50,293 bases of DNA from Opitutia bacterium (GCA_002730975.1 PCBO01000026.1:1-50293), one strand, 5' to 3'. Positions 1 to 8,990 are shown, counted from the first letter of the stretch. Program-made: numbers and translations. Notes: generated from the letters alone by a model not told the origin.

Positions 1-2495
1 TTCAGCGCCGTGTGCTCTATGCCATGATGCGCGAGGGTTTACTTCACAATCGTCCATATGACAAATGTGCCGGCGTTGTCGGCGAAGTGCTCAAGAATTA
101 CCACCCGCATGGGGATGGTTCCGTATACGATACTTTGGTTAGAATGGCACAGCCATGGGTTATGCGCTATCCTCTGGTGGACGGACAAGGGAATTTCGGT
201 TCTGTTGATGGTGATTCTGCAGCGGCCTACAGGTACACCGAGTGTCGTCTCACGCGCATTGCTGAAGAAATGTTGCGGGACATCGACGAGGACACCGTCG
301 ATTTTGCACCAAATTACAAAGAGAGTTCGACTGAACCCACGGTTTTACCTGCAGCCCTACCCAACCTTTTGATGAATGGGTCAACCGGTATTGCCGTTGG
401 CATGACAACCAATATTCCTCCTCACAACCTGGGTGAGATTATTGATGCGACCTGCGCTTTGATCAATGATCCATCCATCACGATCGATGAGTTGATGCAG
501 CACCTACCAGGCCCAGATTTTCCCTCGGGAGGAACTATTTCCGGTTCTGCAAGTATTCAATCCTACATGAAAACTGGTCGTGGGATCGTGCGTATGCGAG
601 GGAGTATGGAATTGGAAGAATTGCCTAGTGGGCGACAACAAATTGTCATCACCCAAATTCCCTACAATGTCAATCGAGCGACACTTGTCACACGAATTGC
701 CGATTTGGTTAGGGACAAGTTGCTGGATGGCGTTAGCGACTTACGAGACGAGTCTACTGAAACCACTCGTATCGTGGTTGAACTGAAAATGGGGGAAATT
801 GAGCGCGTCACTATTAACAAGCTTTACAAAATGACGGCCCTCGAAAGTTCATTCGGCGTTATCCTACTTGCGATCGACAAGCGTAGGCCAAGGCAAATGA
901 ATATGAAGGAAATGCTCGAGTGCTATGTTGAGCATCGCAGGGAGGTTATTTTTCGTCGTACTCAATTTCGCCTTCGTAAAGCTGAAGATCGAGCCCACAT
1001 TTTAGAGGGTTATAAGATTGCCCTCGATAACCTCGACGAGTTCGTTCGTATCATTCGAGCATCTGCTAACAGGAATGAGGCAAAAGCAAGGTTGATGGAT
1101 AAATTCACTATTTCTGAGCGGCAGACCAATGCGATTCTCGATCTTCGCCTCTATCAGCTTACGGGAATGGAGAGAGAAAAAATCGAGGAGGAATATGCCG
1201 GACTGATGGTGCTCATTGAAGGCTTTCGTGAAATCATCGGCAACGAAAGTCGTCTCCTCGAAGTAATTAAGGATGAGCTTTTGGAAATGAAGGAAGCTTA
1301 TCCTTCACCTCGCCGTTGTATACTGACAGAGGCTGAAGGTGATATTAGAATGGAAGACCTTATTCCTAACGACGGTTGCGTGATTACCATCACGAAGAAC
1401 GGCTTTATTAAGCGTACTTCGGTCGACGAATATCGTTCTCAGCATCGCGGAGGCAAGGGGGTTATCGGCAGCGGACAAAGGGATGAGGATCCCATCGACC
1501 AGCTCTTTACTGCCAATGCTCACGACACAATGATGTTCTTCATGAGCAACGGTCGAGTGTATGTGGAAAAAGTCTATGAGGTGCCTGAAGGGAAGCGCGA
1601 CTCCAAAGGCCGCAGCATTGTCAATTTGCTTCAGATGCAAAAAGGGGAAAAGGTTGCCGCAATGGTTTGTGTGGAAGATTTTGAGCAACCTGTTTCACTC
1701 GTTTTATGTACTCGAAAGGGGGTCGTCAAAAAGACTCATCTTTCGGCATATCGCAACCACCGAAAAGGAGGGTTGATTGGCATAAACGTGGATGAAGACG
1801 ATGTTGTTATTGAGGCCCGTAAGACTACTGGAGACGACCACATCCTTATCCTCACTCACAATGGGAAAGGTCTCCGTTTCCACGAAAACCAACTTCGGAA
1901 CCAAGGACGTGTTACCCGTGGAGTGCGCGGTATTCGCTTACGTGAAGGAGATCATGTCGAAAGTATGCTGGTAGTTGATGACGATCGACTGCTTCTCATC
2001 GCTGGTGCTAACGGGTTGGGTATACGAACTGAATTTTCAGCATTCCTTCCTCGTGGCGGAGAAGGTGAGGATAATACTCCTCGCAAGCGAGGTGGTTTCG
2101 GTGTCATTGCAATGGACGCGAAGGCTCTTGCGGGAGCTTTAGCCGTCCACGAAGACGACGAGATAATGATGCTGACAAAGAAAGGCCAAGCCATTCGCTG
2201 CCCCGTGTTAAACATTCGCGAGACCAATAGAGGCACAAAGGGCGTCAAGCTTGTTGACTTGGCAAAAGGCGATAAATTAACCGCAATTTCTCGTGTTGTT
2301 GCCATGCAAGAGGGTGATGACGATGATCCTGAGGATTCACCGATAGATCCTGAACAGAGCAAAGAGCTTTTAGTAGATTCTGTCTCTGGTGAGAGTACTG
2401 TCTCCGATGAGAATTTACCTTCACCTGATCTTGCCTCGGATGATGTGGCAGAGGCACGACCTCCGTATTCTGAAGAAAATAGCGAGACAGACTAG
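1..2495 (+). CDS. gyrA: DNA gyrase subunit A (5' end missing)
   Basis: DNA gyrase A subunit, which breaks and rejoins DNA so that the GyrA2B2 enzyme can introduce negative supercoils. The reading frame is already open at base 3 (QRRVLYAMM), so the start lies outside the window. Counting from the codon at 12, the catalytic tyrosine is Tyr75 in RYTE (nt 234-236), the quinolone region is HPHGDGSVYD (31-40), and the gyrase-specific GyrA box is QHRGGKG (477-483), which favours GyrA over ParC. Beta-pinwheel repeats follow, and the last 60 or so residues form an Asp/Glu/Ser-rich acidic tail. The position equivalent to E. coli Ser83 is Gly36, with Ser37 next and the Asp87 equivalent (Asp40) kept. It faces the convergent exonuclease gene 44 nt away. 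Confidence 0.97.
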   Translation, partial: QRRVLYAMMREGLLHNRPYDKCAGVVGEVLKNYHPHGDGSVYDTLVRMAQPWVMRYPLVDGQGNFGSVDGDSAAAYRYTECRLTRIAEEMLRDIDEDTVDFAPNYKESSTEPTVLPAALPNLLMNGSTGIAVGMTTNIPPHNLGEIIDATCALINDPSITIDELMQHLPGPDFPSGGTISGSASIQSYMKTGRGIVRMRGSMELEELPSGRQQIVITQIPYNVNRATLVTRIADLVRDKLLDGVSDLRDESTETTRIVVELKMGEIERVTINKLYKMTALESSFGVILLAIDKRRPRQMNMKEMLECYVEHRREVIFRRTQFRLRKAEDRAHILEGYKIALDNLDEFVRIIRASANRNEAKARLMDKFTISERQTNAILDLRLYQLTGMEREKIEEEYAGLMVLIEGFREIIGNESRLLEVIKDELLEMKEAYPSPRRCILTEAEGDIRMEDLIPNDGCVITITKNGFIKRTSVDEYRSQHRGGKGVIGSGQRDEDPIDQLFTANAHDTMMFFMSNGRVYVEKVYEVPEGKRDSKGRSIVNLLQMQKGEKVAAMVCVEDFEQPVSLVLCTRKGVVKKTHLSAYRNHRKGGLIGINVDEDDVVIEARKTTGDDHILILTHNGKGLRFHENQLRNQGRVTRGVRGIRLREGDHVESMLVVDDDRLLLIAGANGLGIRTEFSAFLPRGGEGEDNTPRKRGGFGVIAMDAKALAGALAVHEDDEIMMLTKKGQAIRCPVLNIRETNRGTKGVKLVDLAKGDKLTAISRVVAMQEGDDDDPEDSPIDPEQSKELLVDSVSGESTVSDENLPSPDLASDDVAEARPPYSEENSETD

Positions 2496-2539
2496 ACTTA
2501 GCATGCCTCGAAGTTAAGCCACTGCCTCTTCCGACTATC

Positions 2540-3199
2540 TTACGGATCGAACATGATTGCTTGGTTCGGCCTGTTGCTCTGTTTTTGTCCTGAATTGCTT
2601 TTCTCGATTAACCATTCCAAGCTTCCCATGGAAATCTCAGGTGCCTCTGCTAACCTTGTAAGCAGCAAGGCAGAAGCCAAGGTATCGTAAAGGGCGCAAT
2701 GAAAACTTTGTCTACCAGAGGGGCAAGTCCTCAAGGCATTATTTTTTAAACAGTCTCCTAGGCCAAAGGTGTCGATCAAATTGCCAAGAGAATAGTTGCC
2801 AATGCCGGGATATAGCTTTTTGTACAGTTGAAGGGTATCGACCCATGGCCCCCAATCGAAACTCTGTTTTTCGTTCTGGATCGGGCGATACGGCCACGTA
2901 CTCTTTAATAAGTTTTCCTCAACACTTGCGTGATGAGCACAAAACACATCTACCGAATTTCTCATTTCAGCAAAAAAGCGTTGGTTTTGTTGAAATGGCT
3001 CTAACCCTAACAAATCTCTCTGTTTCAGACCATGTATTTCAATGCTTTTGGGATGAAGTTGTCTCAAAGGTCTGCATTGTTTTGTTTCTGTCGAGATTAT
3101 TTTTGAACCCTTAATTACGACAACGCCAAACTCAACTACCCCTGAGACAGCGTCTCCTTCGAAATCAAGAACTGCAATTTTTGAACGAGTCCAACTCAT
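2540..3199 (-). CDS. DEDDh-family 3'-5' exonuclease (DnaQ/PolC epsilon-like)
   Basis: A 219-residue protein with the DnaQ-type exonuclease fold, expected to remove nucleotides from DNA or RNA 3' ends with two metal ions. Visible motifs are ExoI LDFEG (Asp12, Glu14), ExoII AHHASVEENLL (88-98) and ExoIII HCALYD (His167, Asp172). In ExoII the usual Asp is replaced by Glu94 and the usual Asn by His90, so this is a variant active site. The start MSWTRSKIAVLDFEG places the first beta strand right after the initiator, which is normal for the family. No polymerase domain is attached, so it could be a proofreading-like subunit or a general exonuclease. It is divergent from the phosphatase gene at 3265, with 65 nt between them. 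Confidence 0.8.
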   Translation of the reverse strand: MSWTRSKIAVLDFEGDAVSGVVEFGVVVIKGSKIISTETKQCRPLRQLHPKSIEIHGLKQRDLLGLEPFQQNQRFFAEMRNSVDVFCAHHASVEENLLKSTWPYRPIQNEKQSFDWGPWVDTLQLYKKLYPGIGNYSLGNLIDTFGLGDCLKNNALRTCPSGRQSFHCALYDTLASALLLTRLAEAPEISMGSLEWLIEKSNSGQKQSNRPNQAIMFDP

Positions 3200-3264
3200 T
3201 TTAAGGATCCAGTTGCCAAATTTTCAAAAGCCATCATATTTACAAACAAACGATATTCTAGACC

Positions 3265-4038
3265 ATGAATTTGGATCAATTTCAAAATCTTGTATTTGAT
3301 TGGACTCGTGAAAGTGGCAAGTTGATCCTTGAACACTTTTGTGATCCAGATCTCAAGGTTGACCAAAAAAAAGACGCTTCACCTGTAACACAAGCTGACC
3401 GTCAAGCCGAACAGCTTATACGCAACCAAATAAGCAAGAACTTTCCGAAGCATGGCATTGTCGGAGAAGAGTTCGGTTCTGTTCGGGAGGGGGCTGAGTG
3501 GACTTGGTTGATAGATCCTATTGATGGAACGAAAAGCTTTGTGGCAGGTGTTCCCCTCTTCGGAACGGGCTTGTGTTTGCAATTTCAAGGCAAACCGGTT
3601 TTGGGTGCTATACACTTACCGGCCTTGGGGGATCATTTGCTTGTCGGCGATGGCAACATGGCCTTGCTAGATGGTAAGAAAGTGACGGTTCGAGAGTCTG
3701 GCCCATGCGGTGATTGGGTTGTTCTCACATCAGATGAAAGAGACATACCAACTTATCGTAACGGAGCTGGATGGAAGAGTTTGTTAAAAAAAGTTGCCTA
3801 CTGTCGATCATGGGGGGACTGTTACGGTTATTATTTAGTAGCAACTGGAAAGGCTGATGTAATGGTGGACCCCATTGTGAATTCGTGGGATTTTCATGGT
3901 GTAATTCCTATCATTCAAGGAGCTGGTGGCAAAATAACTAACTGGATTGGCGAGGATGCTGCAGGTAGTAACTCAGCTATTGCTGCAGGCTCAGAAATAC
4001 ATAATAAGGTTGTTTCTTTTCTAAATCATCAAAGTTAA
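3265..4038 (+). CDS. hisN: Inositol-monophosphatase-fold phosphatase, probably histidinol-phosphatase HisN
   Basis: A 257-residue Mg-dependent phosphatase of the IMPase superfamily. Metal-binding motifs are GEEFG (Glu68/Glu69), DPIDGT (84-89, with Asp84 and Asp87) and the C-terminal WD (Asp209). The segment GDCYGYYLVATGKADVMVDP (184-203) resembles what I know of HisN-type histidinol phosphatases rather than SuhB or CysQ. The genome's hisB at 43370 encodes only the dehydratase domain, so a separate phosphatase is needed for histidine synthesis and this gene is a good candidate. The family is broad, so inositol-1-phosphatase activity remains possible. It lies alone between the divergent exonuclease and the convergent tRNA-Gly. 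The start has no clear Shine-Dalgarno sequence. Confidence 0.72.
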   Translation: MNLDQFQNLVFDWTRESGKLILEHFCDPDLKVDQKKDASPVTQADRQAEQLIRNQISKNFPKHGIVGEEFGSVREGAEWTWLIDPIDGTKSFVAGVPLFGTGLCLQFQGKPVLGAIHLPALGDHLLVGDGNMALLDGKKVTVRESGPCGDWVVLTSDERDIPTYRNGAGWKSLLKKVAYCRSWGDCYGYYLVATGKADVMVDPIVNSWDFHGVIPIIQGAGGKITNWIGEDAAGSNSAIAAGSEIHNKVVSFLNHQS

Positions 4039-4092
4039 TTTTCGGATGATAAAAAGATTTAGTATAACAACTTCATGTTTTATGAATTTGAA

Positions 4093-4168
<76 letters not shown>

Positions 4169-4268
4169 ATCTAACTTCTTCATATCTCTGTATATTACTA
4201 ATCTCAGGTCAATTGGAAAATGTAAAGCTAGGTTGGATTAAACACTAATTCTGCTATGCAAAATCTAA

Positions 4269-6896
4269 ATGCTTTACCCGACTTATTTTAAAATGACACG
4301 GCAGATAAGAAAATTTCAATCTCGGATTTTACCAAAAGTGCTTTTAGTCCCCATTTTGGTTTTATGGAGTGTTTTGCATGGTACTGTTGAAGAAACGCGC
4401 CTGAGATTGCAATTTGCTTTAAACGAGAGTGCTGCCTCTGACGCCTTGCAGGTAGGTTTACCCCGCATAGCAATTTCATTGTACAGAGACGCATTGAAAA
4501 ATGCGACAAAGGGTCAAATTCCGCAGAACGAAGTCTGCAACCTGCGCCTTGGGCTAATTTCTTCTTTCTTGGCGATTGGTGAAATCAATCTCGCGAAGGA
4601 TCAGTTGAAAAGACTTGAGCACTCTGGTGAGCAAAGCGGCGAGGCTCTGCTACATTTTGCACTGATTTCTTTTCTGGAAAGAGACTTAGAGGGTCTTAAT
4701 AAATTGATGATAGAGCTAAAACTGGAAGAAGTGAACGAGGAAAACCGTTCATGGGTCGTATTCTTGCAAGGTATGGTAGCGCCCTCTGCTGCCGAATCGG
4801 AATCTCTTCACGCTAAGGCGCTGAAAATGGCGATAACTCTTGAACGTCGTGCGGATTTTAGGCTTTTGCGTTATCGCAATGAAATTTTAGAGACTGGAGG
4901 AAGTGAAGTACTTGCCGCAAATCTCAAGCGACAAATGGAGGAATTTCGTGGCCTTCCCGCTGGTCAAGAATTTGCCGTACAATATGTTCTGGTGCTTAAC
5001 TCCCTTGGGAAGAAAGTAGAAGCACTTGATGAACTTAGACACCAGCTCGAATTAGTGGGCAATGCAAAAGGCATTTGGCGAGACCGATTGCTTTTGCTTT
5101 ACGGAGTTTTGTCTTCACCTGACGATGATACAGGACGAGCCGCACTCGAATCGCTTGTGGAGACAGGGACAAACCTAGAATGGATGGGGATGGGGCTTCG
5201 TTTGCTAACAAGTCGGTTTGAGGTAAACGAAAAAATCACATTATTTTTAGATCATATCTTAAAATTACCTGACCATGAACTATCTGAAATAATTCTTGTC
5301 ATGAGGTTAAAACTGGCATTAGAGCTAAAGCAAAATGACATAGCGGAGAGATGTGCTGTGCGCATCATGGAGGAATATCCCGGTTCCCCCCAAAAACCTG
5401 ACGCGATTAGAGCTCTTGCCGCAGCGGCATGGAGGGGAAATCCGCCCCAATATCGCTTGACCGCCGACTTTCTTGGGAGATTGAATAAATTGGAAGAAAA
5501 CCCCGCTGAAAAGAATCGCCTTTCCCTGCAAGTGGCCGATTGCCATTTTCTTGCAGGAGACTACGATAGCGCCGCAGCTTTATATCTGGAAGTGCATTCA
5601 TCTGCTACAAGCCCTTTGATTTCCGAACAGGCTCTTTCTCAGGCAATCAATTCATTTTTGGCCACCGGCGACATAGAAAAATCAATAGATTTGCTTGATG
5701 AATTCCCCCATGCGCAAGATTCTGGTGAATTACTTTGGAACGCAGAGTGGAATTTACTGATGCATTTGAGAGAACACAATCACCTGAAGATTGCGGCCAA
5801 AAGAACTCTTCAGATTTTGAACAGTAAAGAAAAGCGAGTGCCTAAAGATTTAACAGTTCGTCTACTTTGGATGGATGCAAGTTTGGCACTGCAGATGAAA
5901 AAGCCTGAAGAGGCTTTAAAAAAATGCGGACGAGTGATTGATTTTTTGACAAAAGGTGAAGTTTTTTCTGTAGATTTGGAAAACAAATTAAGGGCTCAGG
6001 TGTTGTTGACTACGGGAAGAGCTTTATTGGTATCTAACAAAGAAAATCAAGCGGCGGAAACTTTCAACAAATTGCAAGCCACATATCCCCTTTCTGACGA
6101 ATCGGCTTTTTCATATTTAGTCGAGGCATACTTTCACGCATCAGGAAACCGTCTCGATGAGGCACAACGGAATCTTCTGCGTTTGGCTGACGGGTTCAAG
6201 AAAAGCAGGTTTGCACCAAGAGCCCTTTACGAAGCAGCTCTTCATCTTGAACGACGCGGAATGGATGAAAATTTAAAAGAGGGCGTCGATTTACTGGAGC
6301 GTTTGATTCAAGAGTATCCAGACAACGAACTTGTTTTCTACGCACGTCTTCGCCAGGCCAATTTACTTCGCAGGCGGAATGAGTTTGGTTCAGCTCTCGA
6401 ATTATGTGAGCAGCTAATCGGCAATAAACTTTTTCGGAACCATCCCAAAAAAAATTCTGCTTCCATGCTCAGAGCTGATTGTCTTTTGGCCCTTGCGCGA
6501 AATGATCGTCAAAAACTTTCTGAAGTTGCGGAATCGTATGGCGAACTTAAAAGCCTACAAGGCGATTCGTCAGAAATGCATGCAGAAGCTGCTTACAAGG
6601 AAGGTTTGGTTTTCCGGAGGATGGAAGATGTGGCAAGGGCAAAAGTTATATACTTTCGAGATATAATAAAATTCTTTTTATCGGACATCAATCGATTTCC
6701 AGATGTTCAGGCTTCTGGTAAATACTGGATTTCTCGCAGCTTGCTTGATTTGGGAGAGATTCTTGATAACGAGGGCGATTCCAATGGCGCTAGAAGTGTG
6801 TATCGGATGTTGTTGGCTCATGGCTTGCCAGGACATCATATTGCCAGAGCTAGATTTTCTCGAAAAGAACCTGAAAGCACTTCTCCCGCACCATGA
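4269..6896 (+). CDS. Large tetratricopeptide-repeat protein of an ExbBD operon
   Basis: An 875-residue protein with an N-terminal hydrophobic segment (about residues 19-37, preceded by Arg/Lys) that looks like a signal peptide or membrane anchor. The rest is alpha-helical with many degenerate TPR-like repeats, for example around residues 55-130, 400-480 and 560-780 (ALLVSNKENQAAETFNKLQ, RDLLDLGEILDNEGD-like helices). Such proteins usually act as scaffolds in the periplasm or at the outer membrane. It is the first gene of an operon: its TGA overlaps the ATG of the ExbB-like gene by 4 nt. A second ATG at 4293 (MTRQIRKFQ) would give a more typical signal peptide n-region; neither start has a clear ribosome binding site. 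I do not recognise a named family; the partner for the Ton-like machinery is an inference from position. Confidence 0.75.
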   Translation: MLYPTYFKMTRQIRKFQSRILPKVLLVPILVLWSVLHGTVEETRLRLQFALNESAASDALQVGLPRIAISLYRDALKNATKGQIPQNEVCNLRLGLISSFLAIGEINLAKDQLKRLEHSGEQSGEALLHFALISFLERDLEGLNKLMIELKLEEVNEENRSWVVFLQGMVAPSAAESESLHAKALKMAITLERRADFRLLRYRNEILETGGSEVLAANLKRQMEEFRGLPAGQEFAVQYVLVLNSLGKKVEALDELRHQLELVGNAKGIWRDRLLLLYGVLSSPDDDTGRAALESLVETGTNLEWMGMGLRLLTSRFEVNEKITLFLDHILKLPDHELSEIILVMRLKLALELKQNDIAERCAVRIMEEYPGSPQKPDAIRALAAAAWRGNPPQYRLTADFLGRLNKLEENPAEKNRLSLQVADCHFLAGDYDSAAALYLEVHSSATSPLISEQALSQAINSFLATGDIEKSIDLLDEFPHAQDSGELLWNAEWNLLMHLREHNHLKIAAKRTLQILNSKEKRVPKDLTVRLLWMDASLALQMKKPEEALKKCGRVIDFLTKGEVFSVDLENKLRAQVLLTTGRALLVSNKENQAAETFNKLQATYPLSDESAFSYLVEAYFHASGNRLDEAQRNLLRLADGFKKSRFAPRALYEAALHLERRGMDENLKEGVDLLERLIQEYPDNELVFYARLRQANLLRRRNEFGSALELCEQLIGNKLFRNHPKKNSASMLRADCLLALARNDRQKLSEVAESYGELKSLQGDSSEMHAEAAYKEGLVFRRMEDVARAKVIYFRDIIKFFLSDINRFPDVQASGKYWISRSLLDLGEILDNEGDSNGARSVYRMLLAHGLPGHHIARARFSRKEPESTSPAP

Positions 6897-7549
6897 AATA
6901 TCTGAATGTTTTTGATGTCGCGGGTCCTGTGGTATGGCCGTTACTCGGAATGGCAGTTTTTGGGCTGACGATTTTTTTTGAGCGAGCAACTTTTTTCCAA
7001 AAAGTGCAAATAAATGCCAGTGATTTTCTCGATGGGATTATAAATTTGTTAAAAAAAAATAGGTCTCTAGAGGCTCTTACCCTGTGCGAGGAAACTCGCG
7101 GACCTGTTGCAGCTATAGTCCGTTCAGCTTTGCTTCATAGAAATAGTTCCAAGTTAGAAATACAAGATGCGATTCAATCTGTTGCGATGCTTGAAATTCC
7201 GATATTGTCTAAGCGTCAAAGGCTTCTCGGTACCGTTGCGGGATTGTCTCCAATGCTTGGCTTACTAGGAAGCGTATTGTCTTGTCTGGACTCCCTTCAA
7301 AAACTTCGATCACCACTGATTGCAGCAAACCTCAATCCAGATTTTTCCTCGGCTCTCTTAACTACTGCTCTAGGGTTGTCGATTGCCGTGCTTGCATACT
7401 GCGGTAAAGAGTTTCTGAGATCCCGAGTGGATTCAATCATACGTGATATGGAGTGGACTGCTCATGGAATATACAGGTATTTGACGTTAGAAGTACAAGG
7501 AAACAAGCGTGTTTCCTCCTCGACATTTTTGGAGGCTGATTCTTCTTGA
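6893..7549 (+). CDS. ExbB/TolQ/MotA-family proton channel protein (divergent)
   Basis: A 218-residue inner-membrane protein of the ExbB/TolQ family, which with ExbD uses the proton gradient to energise TonB-like proteins. It has an N-terminal membrane segment (about 11-30), a cytoplasmic domain with the typical EA.LCEETRGPVA region, and two C-terminal membrane segments (about 113-135 and 152-172). Family landmarks are LLGTVAGLSPMLGLLGSV and SALLTTALGL. The glutamate normally found before this last motif (E. coli ExbB Glu176, in AEALLATA) is Ser153, and the Thr148 equivalent is Ser. It overlaps the TPR gene by 4 nt and its stop codon overlaps the TTG of the next gene, indicating translational coupling. 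Confidence 0.85.
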   Translation: MKYLNVFDVAGPVVWPLLGMAVFGLTIFFERATFFQKVQINASDFLDGIINLLKKNRSLEALTLCEETRGPVAAIVRSALLHRNSSKLEIQDAIQSVAMLEIPILSKRQRLLGTVAGLSPMLGLLGSVLSCLDSLQKLRSPLIAANLNPDFSSALLTTALGLSIAVLAYCGKEFLRSRVDSIIRDMEWTAHGIYRYLTLEVQGNKRVSSSTFLEADSS

Positions 7550-7998
7550 AGTCATCATTTAAGCGTTTTGACTTTACAGATGCTCGTACTCGAGCTCGCC
7601 GAGCCCCATTTTCTGTTCCCTTTCTGGACCTTATTCTCTTGTTTGGTTTTTCTTTGTATTTGAGTCAAAATCAACAGTTGAATTCTCAAGGCTTGGCGGT
7701 TGAACTACCCCCAGTTTCAACTGACTCAGGAATTATAGATAGCAGGTTCTGCCATGGAACTCTTTTCATCGGGATAAATGGGATGCTGTTTCTCAATGGA
7801 GAGCGATTATCCTTTGAGACATTAGATCAAGCGCTGGTTCGTTTAAAAAAACCCGTGTTGGGAAACATAAGGCTTTTGGTACAGAGCGACCGGCAAGTGA
7901 GTATTGAGTCATTCGTGCGTATCTGCGATGCTTTGCGTGCTCGAAAGATTGAAACTATTCTCTTGGGTGTGAACCCAAAATCTTCTTTGCTGCCATGA
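7546..7998 (+). CDS. ExbD/TolR-family protein
   Basis: A 150-residue ExbD/TolR-like partner of the channel protein: short cytoplasmic N-terminus rich in Arg, one membrane segment (about 22-41) and a periplasmic domain. The essential membrane aspartate of the family (E. coli ExbD Asp25) is present as Asp28 in PFLDLILLF, although the usual NVTP before it is not. The C-terminal part (KPVLGNIRLLVQSDRQVSIE, about 103-122) matches the ExbD/TolR fold. The start is TTG inside TTGA, overlapping the previous stop. A GGAGG at 7531-7535, 10 nt upstream, decides this start and is one of very few clear Shine-Dalgarno sites in the window. Confidence 0.82.
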   Translation: MKSSFKRFDFTDARTRARRAPFSVPFLDLILLFGFSLYLSQNQQLNSQGLAVELPPVSTDSGIIDSRFCHGTLFIGINGMLFLNGERLSFETLDQALVRLKKPVLGNIRLLVQSDRQVSIESFVRICDALRARKIETILLGVNPKSSLLP

Positions 7999-8717
7999 AT
8001 GCATTATTTGGTCACGGCTTGTTTTCCGTGATACTTTTGATTGTTTTTGCAGCAGCTTTTACGGTCGCACAAATTTATGAACCCTTTAAGCTACAATTTT
8101 CGCGAGACCAATCTGCAGATTCACAACCTTGGGTTTGGATGGAGTCGCCTCCGTCACTTTTAACTGACGATTTGTTATTTTTAAATTCATCTATCATTTA
8201 TTTACCATCCGATTTTTCTCAAGGGACTACTGATCTTTCAACACGCTTGCCGGTTTCACCTGTCCTAAACTCATATTCTCCATCATTTGTAGTTGGTGAT
8301 CCTTGGATTAAGACTTTGACCGATCGGGAAATGTTTTCCCCCTTGCCGACCAGTAATATTTTAAGCTCAACCTTTCTTAGACGCCCCCTCTCAACTTTTG
8401 GTAAGTCGGAAAAGTTACATTTTACCAAACATGAACACGGCCCCCCTCTCCTCGAAATTTTTGTTCATGGACGGCAGAATCCCCTGATTTCTAAGCCCTT
8501 TCCATTGTCAAACCTTGATCAAGCTAGCAAAGATGAACTCTGGCGGAAAGTGGAATTCGTCTTTACAATATTCAACAACTCTCTCGCCGGTCCACCTGTA
8601 TCGGCAAAATCGTCAGGCAATGAATCTGTAGATGAACTTTTGTTGAGCGAGATTGTTCAACTTGCTCCTTCCTTGGCTTTGGCTGATGGTTACTATCTCG
8701 CCACCGTATCCCCTTGA
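7995..8717 (+). CDS. Membrane-anchored protein with a TonB-like C-terminal domain
   Basis: A 240-residue protein, overlapping the ExbD gene by 4 nt and last in the operon. It has an N-terminal signal-anchor (about residues 8-27) and a long periplasmic part. Residues 185-240 read like a TonB C-terminal domain: a VEFVFTI strand, an SSGNESVDELLL segment where TonB proteins have SSG..LD..AL, and a terminal GYYLATVSP strand. There is no Pro-Lys-rich spacer as in classical TonB. Position after ExbB and ExbD supports a TonB/TolA-like role, but similarity is weak to the eye, so the assignment is an inference. Without it I would call the protein unknown. Confidence 0.6.
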   Translation: MNALFGHGLFSVILLIVFAAAFTVAQIYEPFKLQFSRDQSADSQPWVWMESPPSLLTDDLLFLNSSIIYLPSDFSQGTTDLSTRLPVSPVLNSYSPSFVVGDPWIKTLTDREMFSPLPTSNILSSTFLRRPLSTFGKSEKLHFTKHEHGPPLLEIFVHGRQNPLISKPFPLSNLDQASKDELWRKVEFVFTIFNNSLAGPPVSAKSSGNESVDELLLSEIVQLAPSLALADGYYLATVSP

Positions 8718-8723
8718 TTTTAA

Positions 8724-8742
8724 CGAACTTTTATGAAGTTCG
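8724..8742 (+). terminator. Stem-loop after the TPR-ExbBD operon
   Basis: A perfect 7-bp stem CGAACTT/AAGTTCG with a 5-nt loop lies 7 nt after the last gene of the operon. It is followed by AAATATTC rather than a clean T-run, so it could terminate weakly, protect the mRNA 3' end or be chance. Confidence 0.35.
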
Positions 8743-8750
8743 AAATATTC

Positions 8751-8779
8751 TTGACGAGATGGGGATTTCTCGCCATTAT
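8751..8779 (+). promoter_or_regulatory. Candidate sigma-70 promoter for the tRNA-Thr/tuf transcript
   Basis: TTGACG (8751-8756), a 17-nt spacer and CATTAT (8774-8779) lie about 95 nt upstream of tRNA-Thr, in the only sizeable gap before the 30-kb gene block. A perfect TTGACA at 8854-8859 is closer, but a -10 box at normal distance would fall inside the tRNA. The rest of this 155-nt gap shows only a C-run and T-rich sequence. Confidence 0.4.
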
Positions 8780-8872
8780 TTTTAACTTCGATTTATCCCG
8801 ATTCTCAGCATTTGCTTTTTGTCCACCCCCCCAACCTCGTTTTCATCTCACTTTTGACACATGCTTTTTCTC

Positions 8873-8948
<76 letters not shown>

Positions 8949-8990
8949 AGAAATTTTTTCATCGTTTTAACACTTAACAACACCGCACTA

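Noticed and set aside
1952-2362. Reverse-strand open frame of 136 codons within gyrA
   Set aside because: It is the complement of a strongly conserved coding region with low-complexity Ser/Arg translation; same for the other reverse frames in rpoB, rpoC, fusA and ribosomal genes.
4072-4086. TTCAT/ATGAA inverted repeat between the phosphatase gene and tRNA-Gly
   Set aside because: Only five A/T-rich pairs without a T-run; too weak for a terminator.
8854-8859. Perfect TTGACA box near tRNA-Thr
   Set aside because: A -10 box at normal distance would lie within the tRNA and none is visible there.
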